Below, piece by piece: positions 44,666 through 53,635 of a DNA stretch of 64,000 nt. The DNA comes from Thermodesulfobacterium geofontis OPF15 (GTDB lineage Bacteria > Desulfobacterota > Thermodesulfobacteria > Thermodesulfobacteriales > Thermodesulfobacteriaceae): the NCBI RefSeq assembly GCF_000215975.1, contig NC_015682.1:248001-312000 (forward strand), read 5' to 3'. The notes under the pieces are model-generated. The model ran no database searches. It saw only the letters and a list, made by a program, of their open reading frames with translations, and was not told the DNA's origin. The first letter of the stretch is position 1, and every line of letters starts with the position of its first letter. The position numbers and the translations under genes are program-made.

Positions 44666-46387
44666 ATGCAAGAAAAGCCTTTTATTATTAAGAAAACTTA
44701 TAAAGACCTTGGAAGAATTAAAAGACCTAAAAATCTTTCTGAAGAAACTAAAAAAGAAATCTTAGAGAAACTTTTTAAGAAAAATCCAGAAATCTTTTCT
44801 TCTAATAAAGAAATTCAAAAACAAATAAGGGAAAGACTTGATTGGATAGAAGGACCTAACTACATTTTACCCAAAATAGATGAGCTTAAAGATTTTGCAG
44901 AAAGAATAAAGGAGGAGTTTTTAAATGTAGTTTGGTGCGGTATGGGAGGTTCTGCCCTTTTCCCCTTTGTTCTTTCACAAGTCTTTGGACCAAAAGAAGG
45001 GTATCCCAATTTTTATGTTCTTGACACCAATGATCCAGAAAATATTGCTCAAATAGAAAACCTTCCTCTTGAAAAAACTTTATTTATAATAGTTTCCAAA
45101 TCTGGAACCACCATTGAAACTCTTTCTCAATTTAAATATTTCTGGGGAAAATTAGAAAATTTAAAATCAAATCCTGGAGAAAATTTTGTAGCTTTAACTG
45201 ATCCAGGGTCTCCTTTAGAAAACCTTGCTAAGGAACTTAATTTTAGAAAAATTTTTCACCATCCTCCTTTTATAGGGGGTAGATATGCAGCACTTACTGA
45301 AATTGGTTTCTTACCAGCTTGTCTTCTTGGTTTAGATATTAATAAAGCTCTATATTATGCTAAAAATATGTACGAAGCCTGTTTGCCTGATATTCCTTGG
45401 GAATATAATCTCTCTGCAAGTTTGGCAGAATTTTTAATGGAAAGATACATTCAAGGGCAAGACAAACTTACTTTCATAAGTGATCCTATTCTTAGACCTT
45501 TTACCCTTTGGTTAGAACAGCTTGTTGCAGAAAGTTTAGGAAAGGAATATACAGGGATTGTTCCTATAGTAGGAGAGTCTCCTGGTTCTCCTACAGTTTA
45601 CGGAACTGACAGAACTTTTATTTATTTAACCCTTAAAGGAAGAGAAAGAATCTATCAGAGACTTATAATGGAATTAAGAGAAGAAGGTTTTCCTGTAAAA
45701 ACTATTTCCTTAGAAGATAGATACGAAATTTTTGCAGAAGTTTATAGATGGATGCTTGCTGTAGCTCTTTGTGGATATTTTATGAGTCTTAATCCTTTTG
45801 ATGAACCTGATGTAGTCCTTACGAAACAGAAAACTAAAGAATTTTTAGAAAAATTTAAAAAAGAACGAGATTTTGGAATAGAATTTTATTTAGATGAAGA
45901 AACAAATTGGGGATTTTTTTACGAAAAGACTGTAACAATTGAATACCCCAAATTTACTGCTTTACTTAAAAAACTTTTTAAAGACCTTTCTCCATGGACT
46001 TACATAGGATTTTTAGCATATTTACCTATTGATTCAGAAATAGAAGAGATTTTTAGAGATTTTAGAACTTTGGTAAGGGAAAAGAAAAATTGTAGCACTG
46101 TTTTTGGTTTTGGTCCAAGATATTTACATTCTTCTGGTCAACTTTATAAAGGTGGTCCTATACTTGCAAGATTTATAATCTTTACAAGAAGAGGAAGAAA
46201 GGCTGAACAAATTATTCCTGGAGAGGGTTATACTTTTTGGGATCAACAATTTGCTCAAGCCTGCGGAGATTTTAAAGCTTTAGAAGAGAAGAGAAAACCA
46301 GTTATTATGATACATCTTACAGAAAATTATAGAGAAGATCTTAAAAAATTTTATAATTATTTAGAGAAAGCGTTAAGTTTTGAATAA
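44666..46387 (+). CDS. pgi: Glucose-6-phosphate isomerase
   Basis: It interconverts glucose-6-P and fructose-6-P. The 573 residues include the SIS-fold motifs '[15 protein letters not shown]' near 91, '[14 protein letters not shown]' near 148 and a C-terminal part with '[19 protein letters not shown]' near 483-501. That C-terminal style resembles the isomerase half of transaldolase-isomerase fusions, but no transaldolase part is present. It links the glycogen genes to glycolysis metabolically, though it is not adjacent to them. Confidence 0.93.
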   Translation: MQEKPFIIKKTYKDLGRIKRPKNLSEETKKEILEKLFKKNPEIFSSNKEIQKQIRERLDWIEGPNYILPKIDELKDFAERIKEEFLNVVWCGMGGSALFPFVLSQVFGPKEGYPNFYVLDTNDPENIAQIENLPLEKTLFIIVSKSGTTIETLSQFKYFWGKLENLKSNPGENFVALTDPGSPLENLAKELNFRKIFHHPPFIGGRYAALTEIGFLPACLLGLDINKALYYAKNMYEACLPDIPWEYNLSASLAEFLMERYIQGQDKLTFISDPILRPFTLWLEQLVAESLGKEYTGIVPIVGESPGSPTVYGTDRTFIYLTLKGRERIYQRLIMELREEGFPVKTISLEDRYEIFAEVYRWMLAVALCGYFMSLNPFDEPDVVLTKQKTKEFLEKFKKERDFGIEFYLDEETNWGFFYEKTVTIEYPKFTALLKKLFKDLSPWTYIGFLAYLPIDSEIEEIFRDFRTLVREKKNCSTVFGFGPRYLHSSGQLYKGGPILARFIIFTRRGRKAEQIIPGEGYTFWDQQFAQACGDFKALEEKRKPVIMIHLTENYREDLKKFYNYLEKALSFE

Positions 46388-46401
46388 AAGGAGGTAAAAA
46401 G

Positions 46402-47379
46402 ATGCTTTTCCCTGAATATCGCCCCAGAAGACTTAGAAGAACAGAGAATATAAGATCTTTAGTTAGAGAAACTCATCTTACTATAGATGATTTAATTTAT
46501 CCTCTTTTTATTTGTGAAGGAAAAAATATTAAGCAAGAAATAAGATCAATGCCAGAGGTTTATAGATTTTCTATTGATAAAGCTTTAGAAGAAATAAAAG
46601 AAGCTACTCAATTAGGAATAAAAGCAGTTTTACTTTTTGGAATACCTAATAAAAAGGATGAAGTAGGAACTTCTGCTTATATAGAAAACGGAATAATTCA
46701 AAAGGCAGTAAGAGCAATTAAAGATAAATTCCCAGAACTAATTGTAATTACTGATGTTTGTCTTTGTGAATATACTTCTCATGGACACTGTGGAATTATA
46801 AAAAATGGAGAAGTAGATAATGATTTAACCTTGGAAGTTCTTGCTAAAATCGCAGTTTCTCATGCTAAAGCTGGAGCAGATATAGTTGCTCCCTCTGATA
46901 TGATGGATGGAAGAGTAGGAAGAATAAGAGAAGCTCTTGATGAAGCAGGCTTTTCTCATGTGGCTATTATGAGCTATGCAGTTAAGTATTGTTCAGCATT
47001 CTATGGTCCTTTTAGAGAAGCTGCAGAATCAGCCCCTAAATTTGGAGACAGACGCTCCTATCAGATGGATCCAGCAAATAGCAGGGAAGCTTTAAGAGAA
47101 GCATCTTTAGATATAGAAGAAGGTGCCGATATAATAATGGTAAAACCAGCTATGCCTTATTTAGACATCATAAAAATGTTAAGAAATGAATTTAATTATC
47201 CATTAGCAGCTTATCAAGTAAGTGGAGAATATGCTATGATAAAGGCAGCAGCTAAATTAGGATGGCTTGATGAAGAAAAAATTCTTTGGGAAAGTTTAAT
47301 CTCTATCAAAAGGGCAGGAGCAGATTTGATTATTACTTATTTTGCAAAAAAAATAGCAAAAAAACTAAATGAAAAATAA
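46402..47379 (+). CDS. hemB: Delta-aminolevulinic acid dehydratase (porphobilinogen synthase)
   Basis: It condenses two aminolevulinates to porphobilinogen for tetrapyrroles. The 325 residues contain zinc cysteines 120, 122 and 130 ('[13 protein letters not shown]') and the Schiff-base lysines 195 ([17 protein letters not shown]) and 248 (MVKPA). A good AAAGGAGG site precedes it. It fits the need for siroheme, heme and B12 in the host. Confidence 0.96.
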   Translation: MLFPEYRPRRLRRTENIRSLVRETHLTIDDLIYPLFICEGKNIKQEIRSMPEVYRFSIDKALEEIKEATQLGIKAVLLFGIPNKKDEVGTSAYIENGIIQKAVRAIKDKFPELIVITDVCLCEYTSHGHCGIIKNGEVDNDLTLEVLAKIAVSHAKAGADIVAPSDMMDGRVGRIREALDEAGFSHVAIMSYAVKYCSAFYGPFREAAESAPKFGDRRSYQMDPANSREALREASLDIEEGADIIMVKPAMPYLDIIKMLRNEFNYPLAAYQVSGEYAMIKAAAKLGWLDEEKILWESLISIKRAGADLIITYFAKKIAKKLNEK

Positions 47380-48130
47380 AATGAAAAAATTTTTATATAT
47401 TATTGGAGTTTTAATTGCTTTAACTTCTTGCGCAAGACCTCCAAAATTAGCTCCAGAATATAGCTATGAAGGCTATTCAAAAATAGTTCCTGCTTGGCTT
47501 AAACCCTATACTATAGATGGGAAGACCTATTTTCCTTTACCTTCAGCAGAGGGTTATGAAGAAGTATGTATAGCTTCTTGGTATGGGCCCGGTTTTCATC
47601 AAAATCAAAGTTCCAGTGGAGAAATTTATGATATGCATGATTTTACTGCAGCTCACAAAATTTTACCCTTGGGAACTTATGTGTTGGTTAAAAATTTAGA
47701 AAATAATAAAGAAGTAGTTGTAAGAATAAATGATAGAGGTCCCTTTGTAGAAGATAGATGTATAGATTTAAGTTATGCAGCAGCAAAAGAATTAGGAATA
47801 ATAGGAAAAGGCCTTGCTAAAGTAAAGGTAATAGCTTTAAGTGAAGGAATACTTACAGATGGAGGAATAGCCTATAAAAATATTCCTAATATAAAATTTA
47901 GAGAATTTTATCTTCAAGTAGGAGCTTTTAAATGTTATCAAAACGCCTTAAAATTAAAATTAGAACTTGAAAAAGAATTTGAAAAAGTAAATATAGAAAC
48001 TTTCCAGAAAGATAATACTATCTTTTATAGAGTCCAAGTTTATCTTTCCAATGATCTCAATTCCGCATTAAAATTAGCTGAAGAGCTTAAGAGAGGAAAA
48101 TTTAAGTCAGCCTTTCTTGTTGCTAAATAA
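47369..48130 (+). CDS. rlpA: RlpA-like septal lytic transglycosylase, lipoprotein
   Basis: RlpA cuts naked peptidoglycan strands at the septum. The 253 residues have a lipoprotein signal with lipobox LTSC (Cys21), a double-psi beta-barrel domain (about 64-155: 'ASWYGPGFH', 'NDRGPF', '[12 protein letters not shown]') and a C-terminal SPOR domain (about 180-250) for denuded glycan. A second ATG at 47381 is equally possible as the start; neither has a clear ribosome-binding site. It overlaps hemB by 11 bases. Confidence 0.88.
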   Translation: MKNKMKKFLYIIGVLIALTSCARPPKLAPEYSYEGYSKIVPAWLKPYTIDGKTYFPLPSAEGYEEVCIASWYGPGFHQNQSSSGEIYDMHDFTAAHKILPLGTYVLVKNLENNKEVVVRINDRGPFVEDRCIDLSYAAAKELGIIGKGLAKVKVIALSEGILTDGGIAYKNIPNIKFREFYLQVGAFKCYQNALKLKLELEKEFEKVNIETFQKDNTIFYRVQVYLSNDLNSALKLAEELKRGKFKSAFLVAK

Positions 48131-48843
48131 TGGAAAAAAATCTGGAAGATTTAGAAAGGGCTCTCAATTTTAAATTTAAAAACAAAGATCTTTTAAAAAG
48201 TGCATTAACTCATAAATCCTACAAAATAAGCCATAAAGATATTAATTGGGAAGATAATGAAAGACTTGAATTTTTAGGGGATTCGGTTTTAAATTTATGC
48301 ATTTCCCTTTTGCTTTTTCAAAAATTTAAAGAAGATAGAGAAGGGGCTCTTACTCAAAAAAGAGCCTATCTTGTCTGCAAAAATACTTTAATAAAGATTT
48401 CTAAAAAATTAAATCTTTGTGATTATATTTATCTTGGTAAAAGAGAAGAAAAACTTGATAAAAAAAGTAAAGAAAATATTTGTGCAAGAGCTATGGAAGC
48501 CCTTATAGGAGCCATATTTTTAGAAGGGGGTTTTTCTACTACCTTTGAAAAGATTAAAATTTGGTTTTCACCTTATTTTGTTAAATTTCGCCAAAAGAAA
48601 ATAAAAGATTATAAAACTCAACTTCAGGAATTAGCTCAAAAATTTTATCATAAAACCCCAGAGTATGAAATTTTATCTGTCTCAGGGCCTTCTCATAATC
48701 CAAAATTTGAAATAGGAATTAAACTAAATGGAGAAATAATCACTAAAGCTAAAGGAGCTTCTAAAAAAGAAGCAGAACTTTTAGCAGCTAAAAAGGCTTT
48801 AAAATTACTGACAAAAAAGGTAGGGTATGATGGAAAAAAATAA
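48130..48843 (+). CDS. rnc: Ribonuclease III
   Basis: It cleaves double-stranded RNA in rRNA and mRNA processing. The 237 residues include the signature 'NERLEFLGDSVLNL' near 38-51, the second acidic site 'EALIGAIFLEGG' near 121 and a dsRNA-binding domain at about 160-232 ('AKGASKKEAELLAAKKAL'). Its ATG shares a base with the rlpA stop codon (TAATG), and it overlaps era by 17 bases, the classic rnc-era order. Confidence 0.95.
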   Translation: MEKNLEDLERALNFKFKNKDLLKSALTHKSYKISHKDINWEDNERLEFLGDSVLNLCISLLLFQKFKEDREGALTQKRAYLVCKNTLIKISKKLNLCDYIYLGKREEKLDKKSKENICARAMEALIGAIFLEGGFSTTFEKIKIWFSPYFVKFRQKKIKDYKTQLQELAQKFYHKTPEYEILSVSGPSHNPKFEIGIKLNGEIITKAKGASKKEAELLAAKKALKLLTKKVGYDGKK

Positions 48844-49750
48844 TTTAAAAACTACTAAATCTGGTTTTGTAGGAATTATTGGTCTTCCTAATGTTGGTAA
48901 ATCAACTCTTTTAAATCAACTTTTAGGAACTAAGGTTTCCATAGTAAGCCCAAAACCTCAAACTACAAGATTTAATATAAAAGGTATTTTAACCAGAGAC
49001 AATTTTCAGATTATTTTTGTTGATACCCCTGGTATTCATGAGGCAAAAGATCTTTTCAATCAAATGATGGTAAAAGAAGCTCTAAGTGTTTTGCAAGACA
49101 TAGATATTATTCTCTGGGTGATGGATGTTACTCATCGCATTCCTGAAGAAGAAAAAATTTTAGATTTAATTAGAGAAGCTAATAAACCCACTATTTTAGC
49201 TTTAAATAAAATAGATCTTATCAAAAAGCAAGAACTTCTCCCTATTATAGACTATTTTTCAAAACTTTATGATTTTAAAGCTATTGTTCCTATTTCAGCT
49301 TTAAAAAATGATGGGCTTGATAGATTGCTTGATGAACTTGTAAAGCTTTTACCAGAAGGTCCCTTTTATTATGAACCAGAAAGAGTTACAGATTTACCAT
49401 TAGATTTACTTATTGCAGAAATAATCCGTGAAAAAATTTTTTTACTTACCTATCAAGAAGTACCTTATTCATCTGCTGTTAAAGTGGAAGAAATAAGAGA
49501 AGAACCTGAAAAAAATCTTTTATATATCCAGGCAACTATATTTATTGAAAGAGATTCTCAAAAAGGGATTATCATTGGTAAGGGTGGAAAAATGCTTAAA
49601 AAAATAGGAACCTTAGCAAGAGAGGAGCTTGAATTTTTACTTGGAAAAAAGATTTATTTAGATCTTTGGGTTAAGGCACTTAAAGATTGGAGAGAAAGAG
49701 AAACCCATATTAGAAGACTTGCCATACCTCCTATTACCTCAAGATTTTAA
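48827..49750 (+). CDS. era: GTPase Era
   Basis: Era binds the 3' end of 16S rRNA during small-subunit maturation. The 307 residues have G1 'GLPNVGKST' near 19-27, 'QTTRFNIKGI' (G2), 'VDTPG' (G3), 'NKID' (G4) and a C-terminal KH domain with 'GIIIGKGGKMLKKIG' near 249-263. Tandem ATG codons at 48827 and 48830 leave the exact start open by one residue. Confidence 0.95.
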   Translation: MMEKNNLKTTKSGFVGIIGLPNVGKSTLLNQLLGTKVSIVSPKPQTTRFNIKGILTRDNFQIIFVDTPGIHEAKDLFNQMMVKEALSVLQDIDIILWVMDVTHRIPEEEKILDLIREANKPTILALNKIDLIKKQELLPIIDYFSKLYDFKAIVPISALKNDGLDRLLDELVKLLPEGPFYYEPERVTDLPLDLLIAEIIREKIFLLTYQEVPYSSAVKVEEIREEPEKNLLYIQATIFIERDSQKGIIIGKGGKMLKKIGTLAREELEFLLGKKIYLDLWVKALKDWRERETHIRRLAIPPITSRF

Positions 49751-49787
49751 GAAAAAAAACTAACTTGACAAAAATTTTAAAAAATAT

Positions 49788-49814
49788 TAAAGTAAAATTA
49801 ATTATTGTCGATAT
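49788..49814 (+). promoter_or_regulatory. Sigma-28 (FliA)-type promoter of flgM
   Basis: TAAAGTAA (49788-49795), exactly 11 bases, then GTCGATAT (49807-49814) compares with the flagellar consensus TAAAGTTT-N11-GCCGATAA at 12 of 16 positions with ideal spacing. It stands 24 bases before the flgM start codon. In enteric bacteria flgM also has a sigma-28 promoter, forming a feedback loop. A TTGACA at 49765 has no matching -10 at good spacing. Confidence 0.7.
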
Positions 49815-49838
49815 ATAATATAAATTGAGGTGAACTTT

Positions 49839-50150
49839 ATGAAAATTACTGGGTATCCTCCTAAAAATTTGGAAGATCTTAAAAATATAAAAGAAGCAAT
49901 TAAAAAGGAAGAAAAATTAAAAGTAGGATCTACAAAAACTAAAGAAATATCTTCCTCTCATACTGAAGTAGTAGAGGTTTCTTCTCAAAAATTGATAGAA
50001 AGTGCAGTTCAGAAAATTCTTACCATGCCAGAAATTAGAGAAGAAAAGGTTGCTCAAATAAAAGCTCAAATTCAATCAGGTACTTATAATGTTTCCAATA
50101 AAGAAATTGCTCGTGCAATGATTTCTAATTTACTTGATGAGATTGCTTAA
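49839..50150 (+). CDS. flgM: Anti-sigma-28 factor FlgM
   Basis: FlgM holds the flagellar sigma factor inactive until the hook is built. The 103 residues match in length and in the C-terminal helices 'VEVSSQKLIESAVQKI', 'REEKVAQIKAQIQSGTYNVSNKEIARAMI' and 'LLDE'. The ATG at 49839 is chosen over a GTG at 49830 because GAGGTG lies 7 bases upstream of it. It is the only flagellar gene here, so the flagellar loci lie elsewhere. Its 3' end overlaps the convergent fusion gene by 4 bases. Confidence 0.88.
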   Translation: MKITGYPPKNLEDLKNIKEAIKKEEKLKVGSTKTKEISSSHTEVVEVSSQKLIESAVQKILTMPEIREEKVAQIKAQIQSGTYNVSNKEIARAMISNLLDEIA

Positions 50151-51361
50151 TTTTTATAAATTTTTAAAATTTTTTCTATAATTTTAGTAGTTGAGATATC
50201 AAATTTAAAAGGTATTCTTTCCACTTTACCACCATAGCTTTTAACAAAAGTTGCTCCTACAATTTTTTCTTCCTCCCAATCAGCACCTTTAACAAGAATA
50301 TCAGGTTTGAGTTCCTTTATTAATCTTTCTGGTGTTTCTTCATCAAAGAAAACAATATAATCTACACATTCTAAAGCTGAAAGCGCATAAGCTCTTTCTT
50401 TTTCAGAATTTATTGGTCTTAAGAAACCTTTTATTTTTTTAACAGATTTATCGCTATTTAACCCCACAACTAAAAAATCCCCCAAACTTCTTGCAGAACT
50501 TAAATAATGAATATGTCCTGCATGTAAAATATCAAAACATCCATTAGTAAAAACCATGATCTGACCTTTCTCTCTTCTTTTTTTAATAAGTTCCTTTAAC
50601 TCTTCTATAGATTTTACTTTCTCAAAAAATTCTAAATAGGGAGTTCTAAGTGGATAGGGGATTTTATCTTTTTCTTTGGGTATAATGAATTCTATAATTT
50701 TTTCTTCTTCAGATACTTCTAAAAGAGGATTGCCTAAGGGAGAAAAGGCTAAAGATTTACCAAGTATTCTAATATTATCTATCTCTGAAATAGCATTCAC
50801 ACCTACCACAAATATCTGATTTTCAATAGCTCTTGCTTTAAGAAGACTTCCCCAGTGATTTGCTCTTACCTCTGGCCATTGAGCAGTAACAACCAATATA
50901 TCCATTCCTTCTTTTATTAAATTTCTTATTATTTCAGGACTTCTTAACTCAAAGCATATAATAACACCAATCTTAAAGCCATTAATTTCAATAAGCTTTC
51001 TTTTTTTACCAGGGGTAAAATTTTTATCTATCTCTGGAAAAAGTAAAAATTTTTCAGCTACCACTTCTATTTTTTGGGAGGAGATAAAATAAGTAGCATT
51101 ATAAATTTGGTTATTTTCATAAAAGGGAGCACCAATTAAAACGGATTTTTTATAAATATGAGTTAGTTTTTGAATTTCCTGTAAGGCTGAATTAATAATT
51201 TCTTGAGAAAAAGAAGAAAATCTAAATTTATAGCCTGTTAAAGCAAGTTCTGGGAAAATGACAAGATCTCCTTTAGAGATTTGTATAAAATCTTTAATTT
51301 TTTTTAGATTAATTTTTAAATCATCTTTCACTTCAATTTGGGAAAGACTTAATTTTAGCAT
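50147..51361 (-). CDS. Fusion: nitrilase-type hydrolase + heptose-1-P adenylyltransferase (HldE2/RfaE2)
   Basis: One 404-residue frame carries two domains. Residues 1-235 are a carbon-nitrogen hydrolase with the full triad Glu38 ('FPELALTG'), Lys104 ('EKFLLFPE') and Cys136 ('IICFELRSPE'). Residues about 252-404 are an RfaE2-type nucleotidyltransferase: 'FTNGCFDILHAGH' (271-283), 'VGLNSDKSVKKIKG', 'RPINSEKERA' and 'VKGADW'. The second half activates D-glycero-beta-D-manno-heptose-1-P to ADP-heptose for LPS. The hydrolase substrate is unknown. The start at 51361 has AGAGGA six bases upstream; an in-frame ATG at 51391 would add ten residues inside comF. Confidence 0.85.
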   Translation of the reverse strand: MLKLSLSQIEVKDDLKINLKKIKDFIQISKGDLVIFPELALTGYKFRFSSFSQEIINSALQEIQKLTHIYKKSVLIGAPFYENNQIYNATYFISSQKIEVVAEKFLLFPEIDKNFTPGKKRKLIEINGFKIGVIICFELRSPEIIRNLIKEGMDILVVTAQWPEVRANHWGSLLKARAIENQIFVVGVNAISEIDNIRILGKSLAFSPLGNPLLEVSEEEKIIEFIIPKEKDKIPYPLRTPYLEFFEKVKSIEELKELIKKRREKGQIMVFTNGCFDILHAGHIHYLSSARSLGDFLVVGLNSDKSVKKIKGFLRPINSEKERAYALSALECVDYIVFFDEETPERLIKELKPDILVKGADWEEEKIVGATFVKSYGGKVERIPFKFDISTTKIIEKILKIYKN

Positions 51362-51371
51362 AATTTCCTCT

Positions 51372-52085
51372 TTAAAGAGTGCTTCTTGCAAGTACCATTA
51401 CATAAACTTTATTTGCACCTTTATTTTTTAAAGCTTTACTCGCTTCATTTAAAGTTGCTCCGGTTGTCATTACATCATCTATTATTAATACAGATTTTTC
51501 TTTAACCTCATCAGTTGCTAAAAAAGCATTTTTAACATTTTCCCATCTTTCCTTCTGAGAAAGTTCTGTTTGAACTTTAGTGTGTATGATGCGTTTTAAA
51601 AATTTATGAGAGGGTTTTTTTTCTAAAAACCCCCATGTTAGAAGAAAACTCTGATTAAATCCTCTTTCTCTAAGTCTTTTTAAAGATAAAGGTAAAGGTA
51701 TTATTAAATCTACTTTAGGAATTTGATCTTTTAAAGTCTTTCTTAAAAAGATACCCAATTTATACCCCAAAGAAAAATCTTTTCCAAATTTTACCTCTTT
51801 TATCCATTCTGAGATAGGAGGTTTATAAGCAAAGGCAACAAAGGCTTCATCAAAATAGAGCTTTTTAGTTTCACAATAACTACAATAAGTAATAGGTCTA
51901 TTAGGTAAATAATTGATTAAGGATTCTTCAAGAGGGTTTCCACATCTTTTGCAGTAAATTTTCATAAAAGGCAGTTTTTGAAAACATTCAGCACATACAA
52001 GGATATCATTATTTTCTAAAGGTTTTTGGCAGATTTTACAACTTTCAGGAAAGAAAAAATTAAGAAACTTTTTAACCCATTTCAC
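51372..52085 (-). CDS. comF: ComF-family phosphoribosyltransferase-like protein
   Basis: The 237 residues open with the ComF zinc region (CKICQKPL, CAECF, CKRCG, CSYC between 16 and 75) and end with a PRPP-binding motif 'VLIIDDVMTTGATLNEA' near 199-215. ComF proteins are linked to DNA uptake and replication-fork handling; the enzymatic reaction is unproven. It overlaps the M20 peptidase gene by 14 bases. Confidence 0.88.
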   Translation of the reverse strand: MKWVKKFLNFFFPESCKICQKPLENNDILVCAECFQKLPFMKIYCKRCGNPLEESLINYLPNRPITYCSYCETKKLYFDEAFVAFAYKPPISEWIKEVKFGKDFSLGYKLGIFLRKTLKDQIPKVDLIIPLPLSLKRLRERGFNQSFLLTWGFLEKKPSHKFLKRIIHTKVQTELSQKERWENVKNAFLATDEVKEKSVLIIDDVMTTGATLNEASKALKNKGANKVYVMVLARSTL

Positions 52086-53208
52086 CTTTTGTTTTTATAA
52101 TTTCAAGAACAAAATTTGCTGCAATAATAAGATCTTTTAATCTAATAAATTCTTCTGTAGTGTGTACCTTTTGCATACCTGTTCCTAATATAAGACATTT
52201 TAATCCATATTCATTAAAAACATTGGCATCAGAACCACCTTCTCTTCTCTTAAAAGTAATATCTAAGCCAAGTTTTTCTCCAGCTTTTTGAACAAGTTTA
52301 CATAAAGGATCATCTAAAGGAATATTAAAGGCTTTAAAAACCCTTTCAAATTTTACTTTTCCAGAGGGAATCCCTTCTTCTATTTTAGGATATAAAGCTA
52401 TTACCTTATCAAGTTGATCTTGAATTGTCTTTTGCAGATTTGTAAGTTTTTCTTCTTTATGGCTTCTCATTTCCCCTTTTGCAAAAGCATAATCAGGAAC
52501 AATATTTACATAATTTCCACCATTTATAATTCCTATATTCATAGTAGTTTCTTCATCAATTCTCCCTACAGGGAGATCAGCTATAACTTTAGAAATAATT
52601 TGTATAGCATTTATTCCTTTTTCTGGTTCCAATCCTGCATGAGCCGATTTACCTTTTATTTCAATTTGAAACTGATAAGAAGAAGGAGCTGCATTTATAA
52701 TTTCTGTAGGATTTTCGCTATCAAGGACAAATCCCTCTTTAGCATCAACTAAACTAAGATCTAAATATTTTGCCCCAAAAAGCCCTATTTCCTCACAAGT
52801 GGTAAAAATAAATTCTATGGGAGGATGATTAAATACGTTTTCCTTTAAAACTTTTGCAATTTCAATAAGTATAGCAATTCCTGATTTATCATCTGCACCT
52901 AAAATAGTTTTACCATCACTTCTATAGACGCCTTTATCAAAGATTATTTTAGGATTTTCACAGGGTCCTACTGTATCAAGATGGGCACAGAAAAAAATTG
53001 GATTGGAAGGCAAAGTTCCTGGAATCTTTACTATGAGATTTCCTACCTCAGAACCTGTATTTTCAGAAGACTTATCAAAAAAACATCTATATCCAAGGGC
53101 TTCAAAAATATCAGCTATGTAATAAGCTAATTTTCCTTCCTTTTTAGAAGGACTTTCTATTTGGAGAAGGGTTTGAAACTCTAAGGCTAATCTATCAGGA
53201 TTTATCAT
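52072..53208 (-). CDS. M20-family metallopeptidase, peptidase T-like
   Basis: It is a di-zinc exopeptidase of 378 residues: His76 and Asp78 in 'CAHLDTV', the bridging Asp106 in 'GADDKSG', catalytic Glu139 and Glu140 in 'TCEEIG', and a dimerisation domain at about 180-290. The layout is closest to PepT/tripeptidase-like proteins of Firmicutes and thermophiles. The substrate could be small peptides. It lies 8 bases downstream of acyP. Confidence 0.85.
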   Translation of the reverse strand: MINPDRLALEFQTLLQIESPSKKEGKLAYYIADIFEALGYRCFFDKSSENTGSEVGNLIVKIPGTLPSNPIFFCAHLDTVGPCENPKIIFDKGVYRSDGKTILGADDKSGIAILIEIAKVLKENVFNHPPIEFIFTTCEEIGLFGAKYLDLSLVDAKEGFVLDSENPTEIINAAPSSYQFQIEIKGKSAHAGLEPEKGINAIQIISKVIADLPVGRIDEETTMNIGIINGGNYVNIVPDYAFAKGEMRSHKEEKLTNLQKTIQDQLDKVIALYPKIEEGIPSGKVKFERVFKAFNIPLDDPLCKLVQKAGEKLGLDITFKRREGGSDANVFNEYGLKCLILGTGMQKVHTTEEFIRLKDLIIAANFVLEIIKTKGEMG

Positions 53209-53216
53209 TTTAAAAT

Positions 53217-53489
53217 TTAGTAACGTATTCTAAAATCAGTAAATTCACCTTTGTATGGTTCTTCTATAACTTCTACATCTGTTACTTTTGAATAGGGAGA
53301 TCCTTTATAACACCAGGCAACCATTTTATCTACTGCTTCATCTTCTCCTTCAAAGACAGCCTCTACCCTTCCATCTGGAAGATTTCTTACCCAACCTTTT
53401 ACTCCTAATTTTTTAGCCTCTGCTTCTGTATAAGACCTAAACCAAACTCCCTGAACTTTCCCAGAAATAAACACATGAACCCTTTTCAT
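53217..53489 (-). CDS. acyP: Acylphosphatase
   Basis: It hydrolyses acyl phosphates such as acetyl phosphate. The 90 residues contain 'GKVQGVWFRSYT' with catalytic Arg18 and 'GWVRNLPDGRVEAVFEG' with catalytic Asn36. It is the first gene of a leftward run (acyP, M20 peptidase, comF, nitrilase-HldE2), behind a promoter whose -10 box ends eight bases before the ATG. Right of it begins the mobile-element scar. Confidence 0.95.
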   Translation of the reverse strand: MKRVHVFISGKVQGVWFRSYTEAEAKKLGVKGWVRNLPDGRVEAVFEGEDEAVDKMVAWCYKGSPYSKVTDVEVIEEPYKGEFTDFRIRY

Positions 53490-53497
53490 AGATATTT

Positions 53498-53526
53498 TAT
53501 ATAATTTAAATTTTTTCTAAAGTCAA
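53498..53526 (-). promoter_or_regulatory. Promoter of the acyP run, leaderless start
   Basis: The complement has TTGACT (53521-53526), a 17-base spacer and TATATA (53498-53503), then eight bases to the acyP ATG. No ribosome-binding site is present. Confidence 0.5.
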
Positions 53527-53589
53527 GTATAAATTTTTGTAAATTGTCTAACCTTTAATCCTTCATCAATATGCTTTATAAAATCTTTA

Positions 53590-53601
53590 GGTAATTGCTC
53601 A
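53590..53601 (+). repeat. Left terminal inverted repeat of the IS1595-like element
   Basis: GGTAATTGCTCA here matches exactly the complement of 54479-54490. Confidence 0.8.
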
Positions 53602-53611
53602 ATATATTCCA

Positions 53612-53632
53612 CCATGCTATGATAAAGCATGG
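53612..53632 (+). other. Hairpin just before the transposase start
   Basis: CCATGCT (53612-53618) and AGCATGG (53626-53632) are a perfect 7-base inverted repeat with a 7-base loop. The right arm runs into GGGG, the only candidate ribosome-binding site of the transposase. Transcripts entering from outside would include the whole hairpin and could be poorly translated, a self-limiting device known in other insertion sequences. Confidence 0.45.
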
Positions 53633-53635
53633 GGT

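Noticed and set aside
49765-49770. TTGACA as a sigma-70 -35 box for flgM
   Set aside because: No -10 match at 16-18 bases; the sigma-28 site further down fits better.
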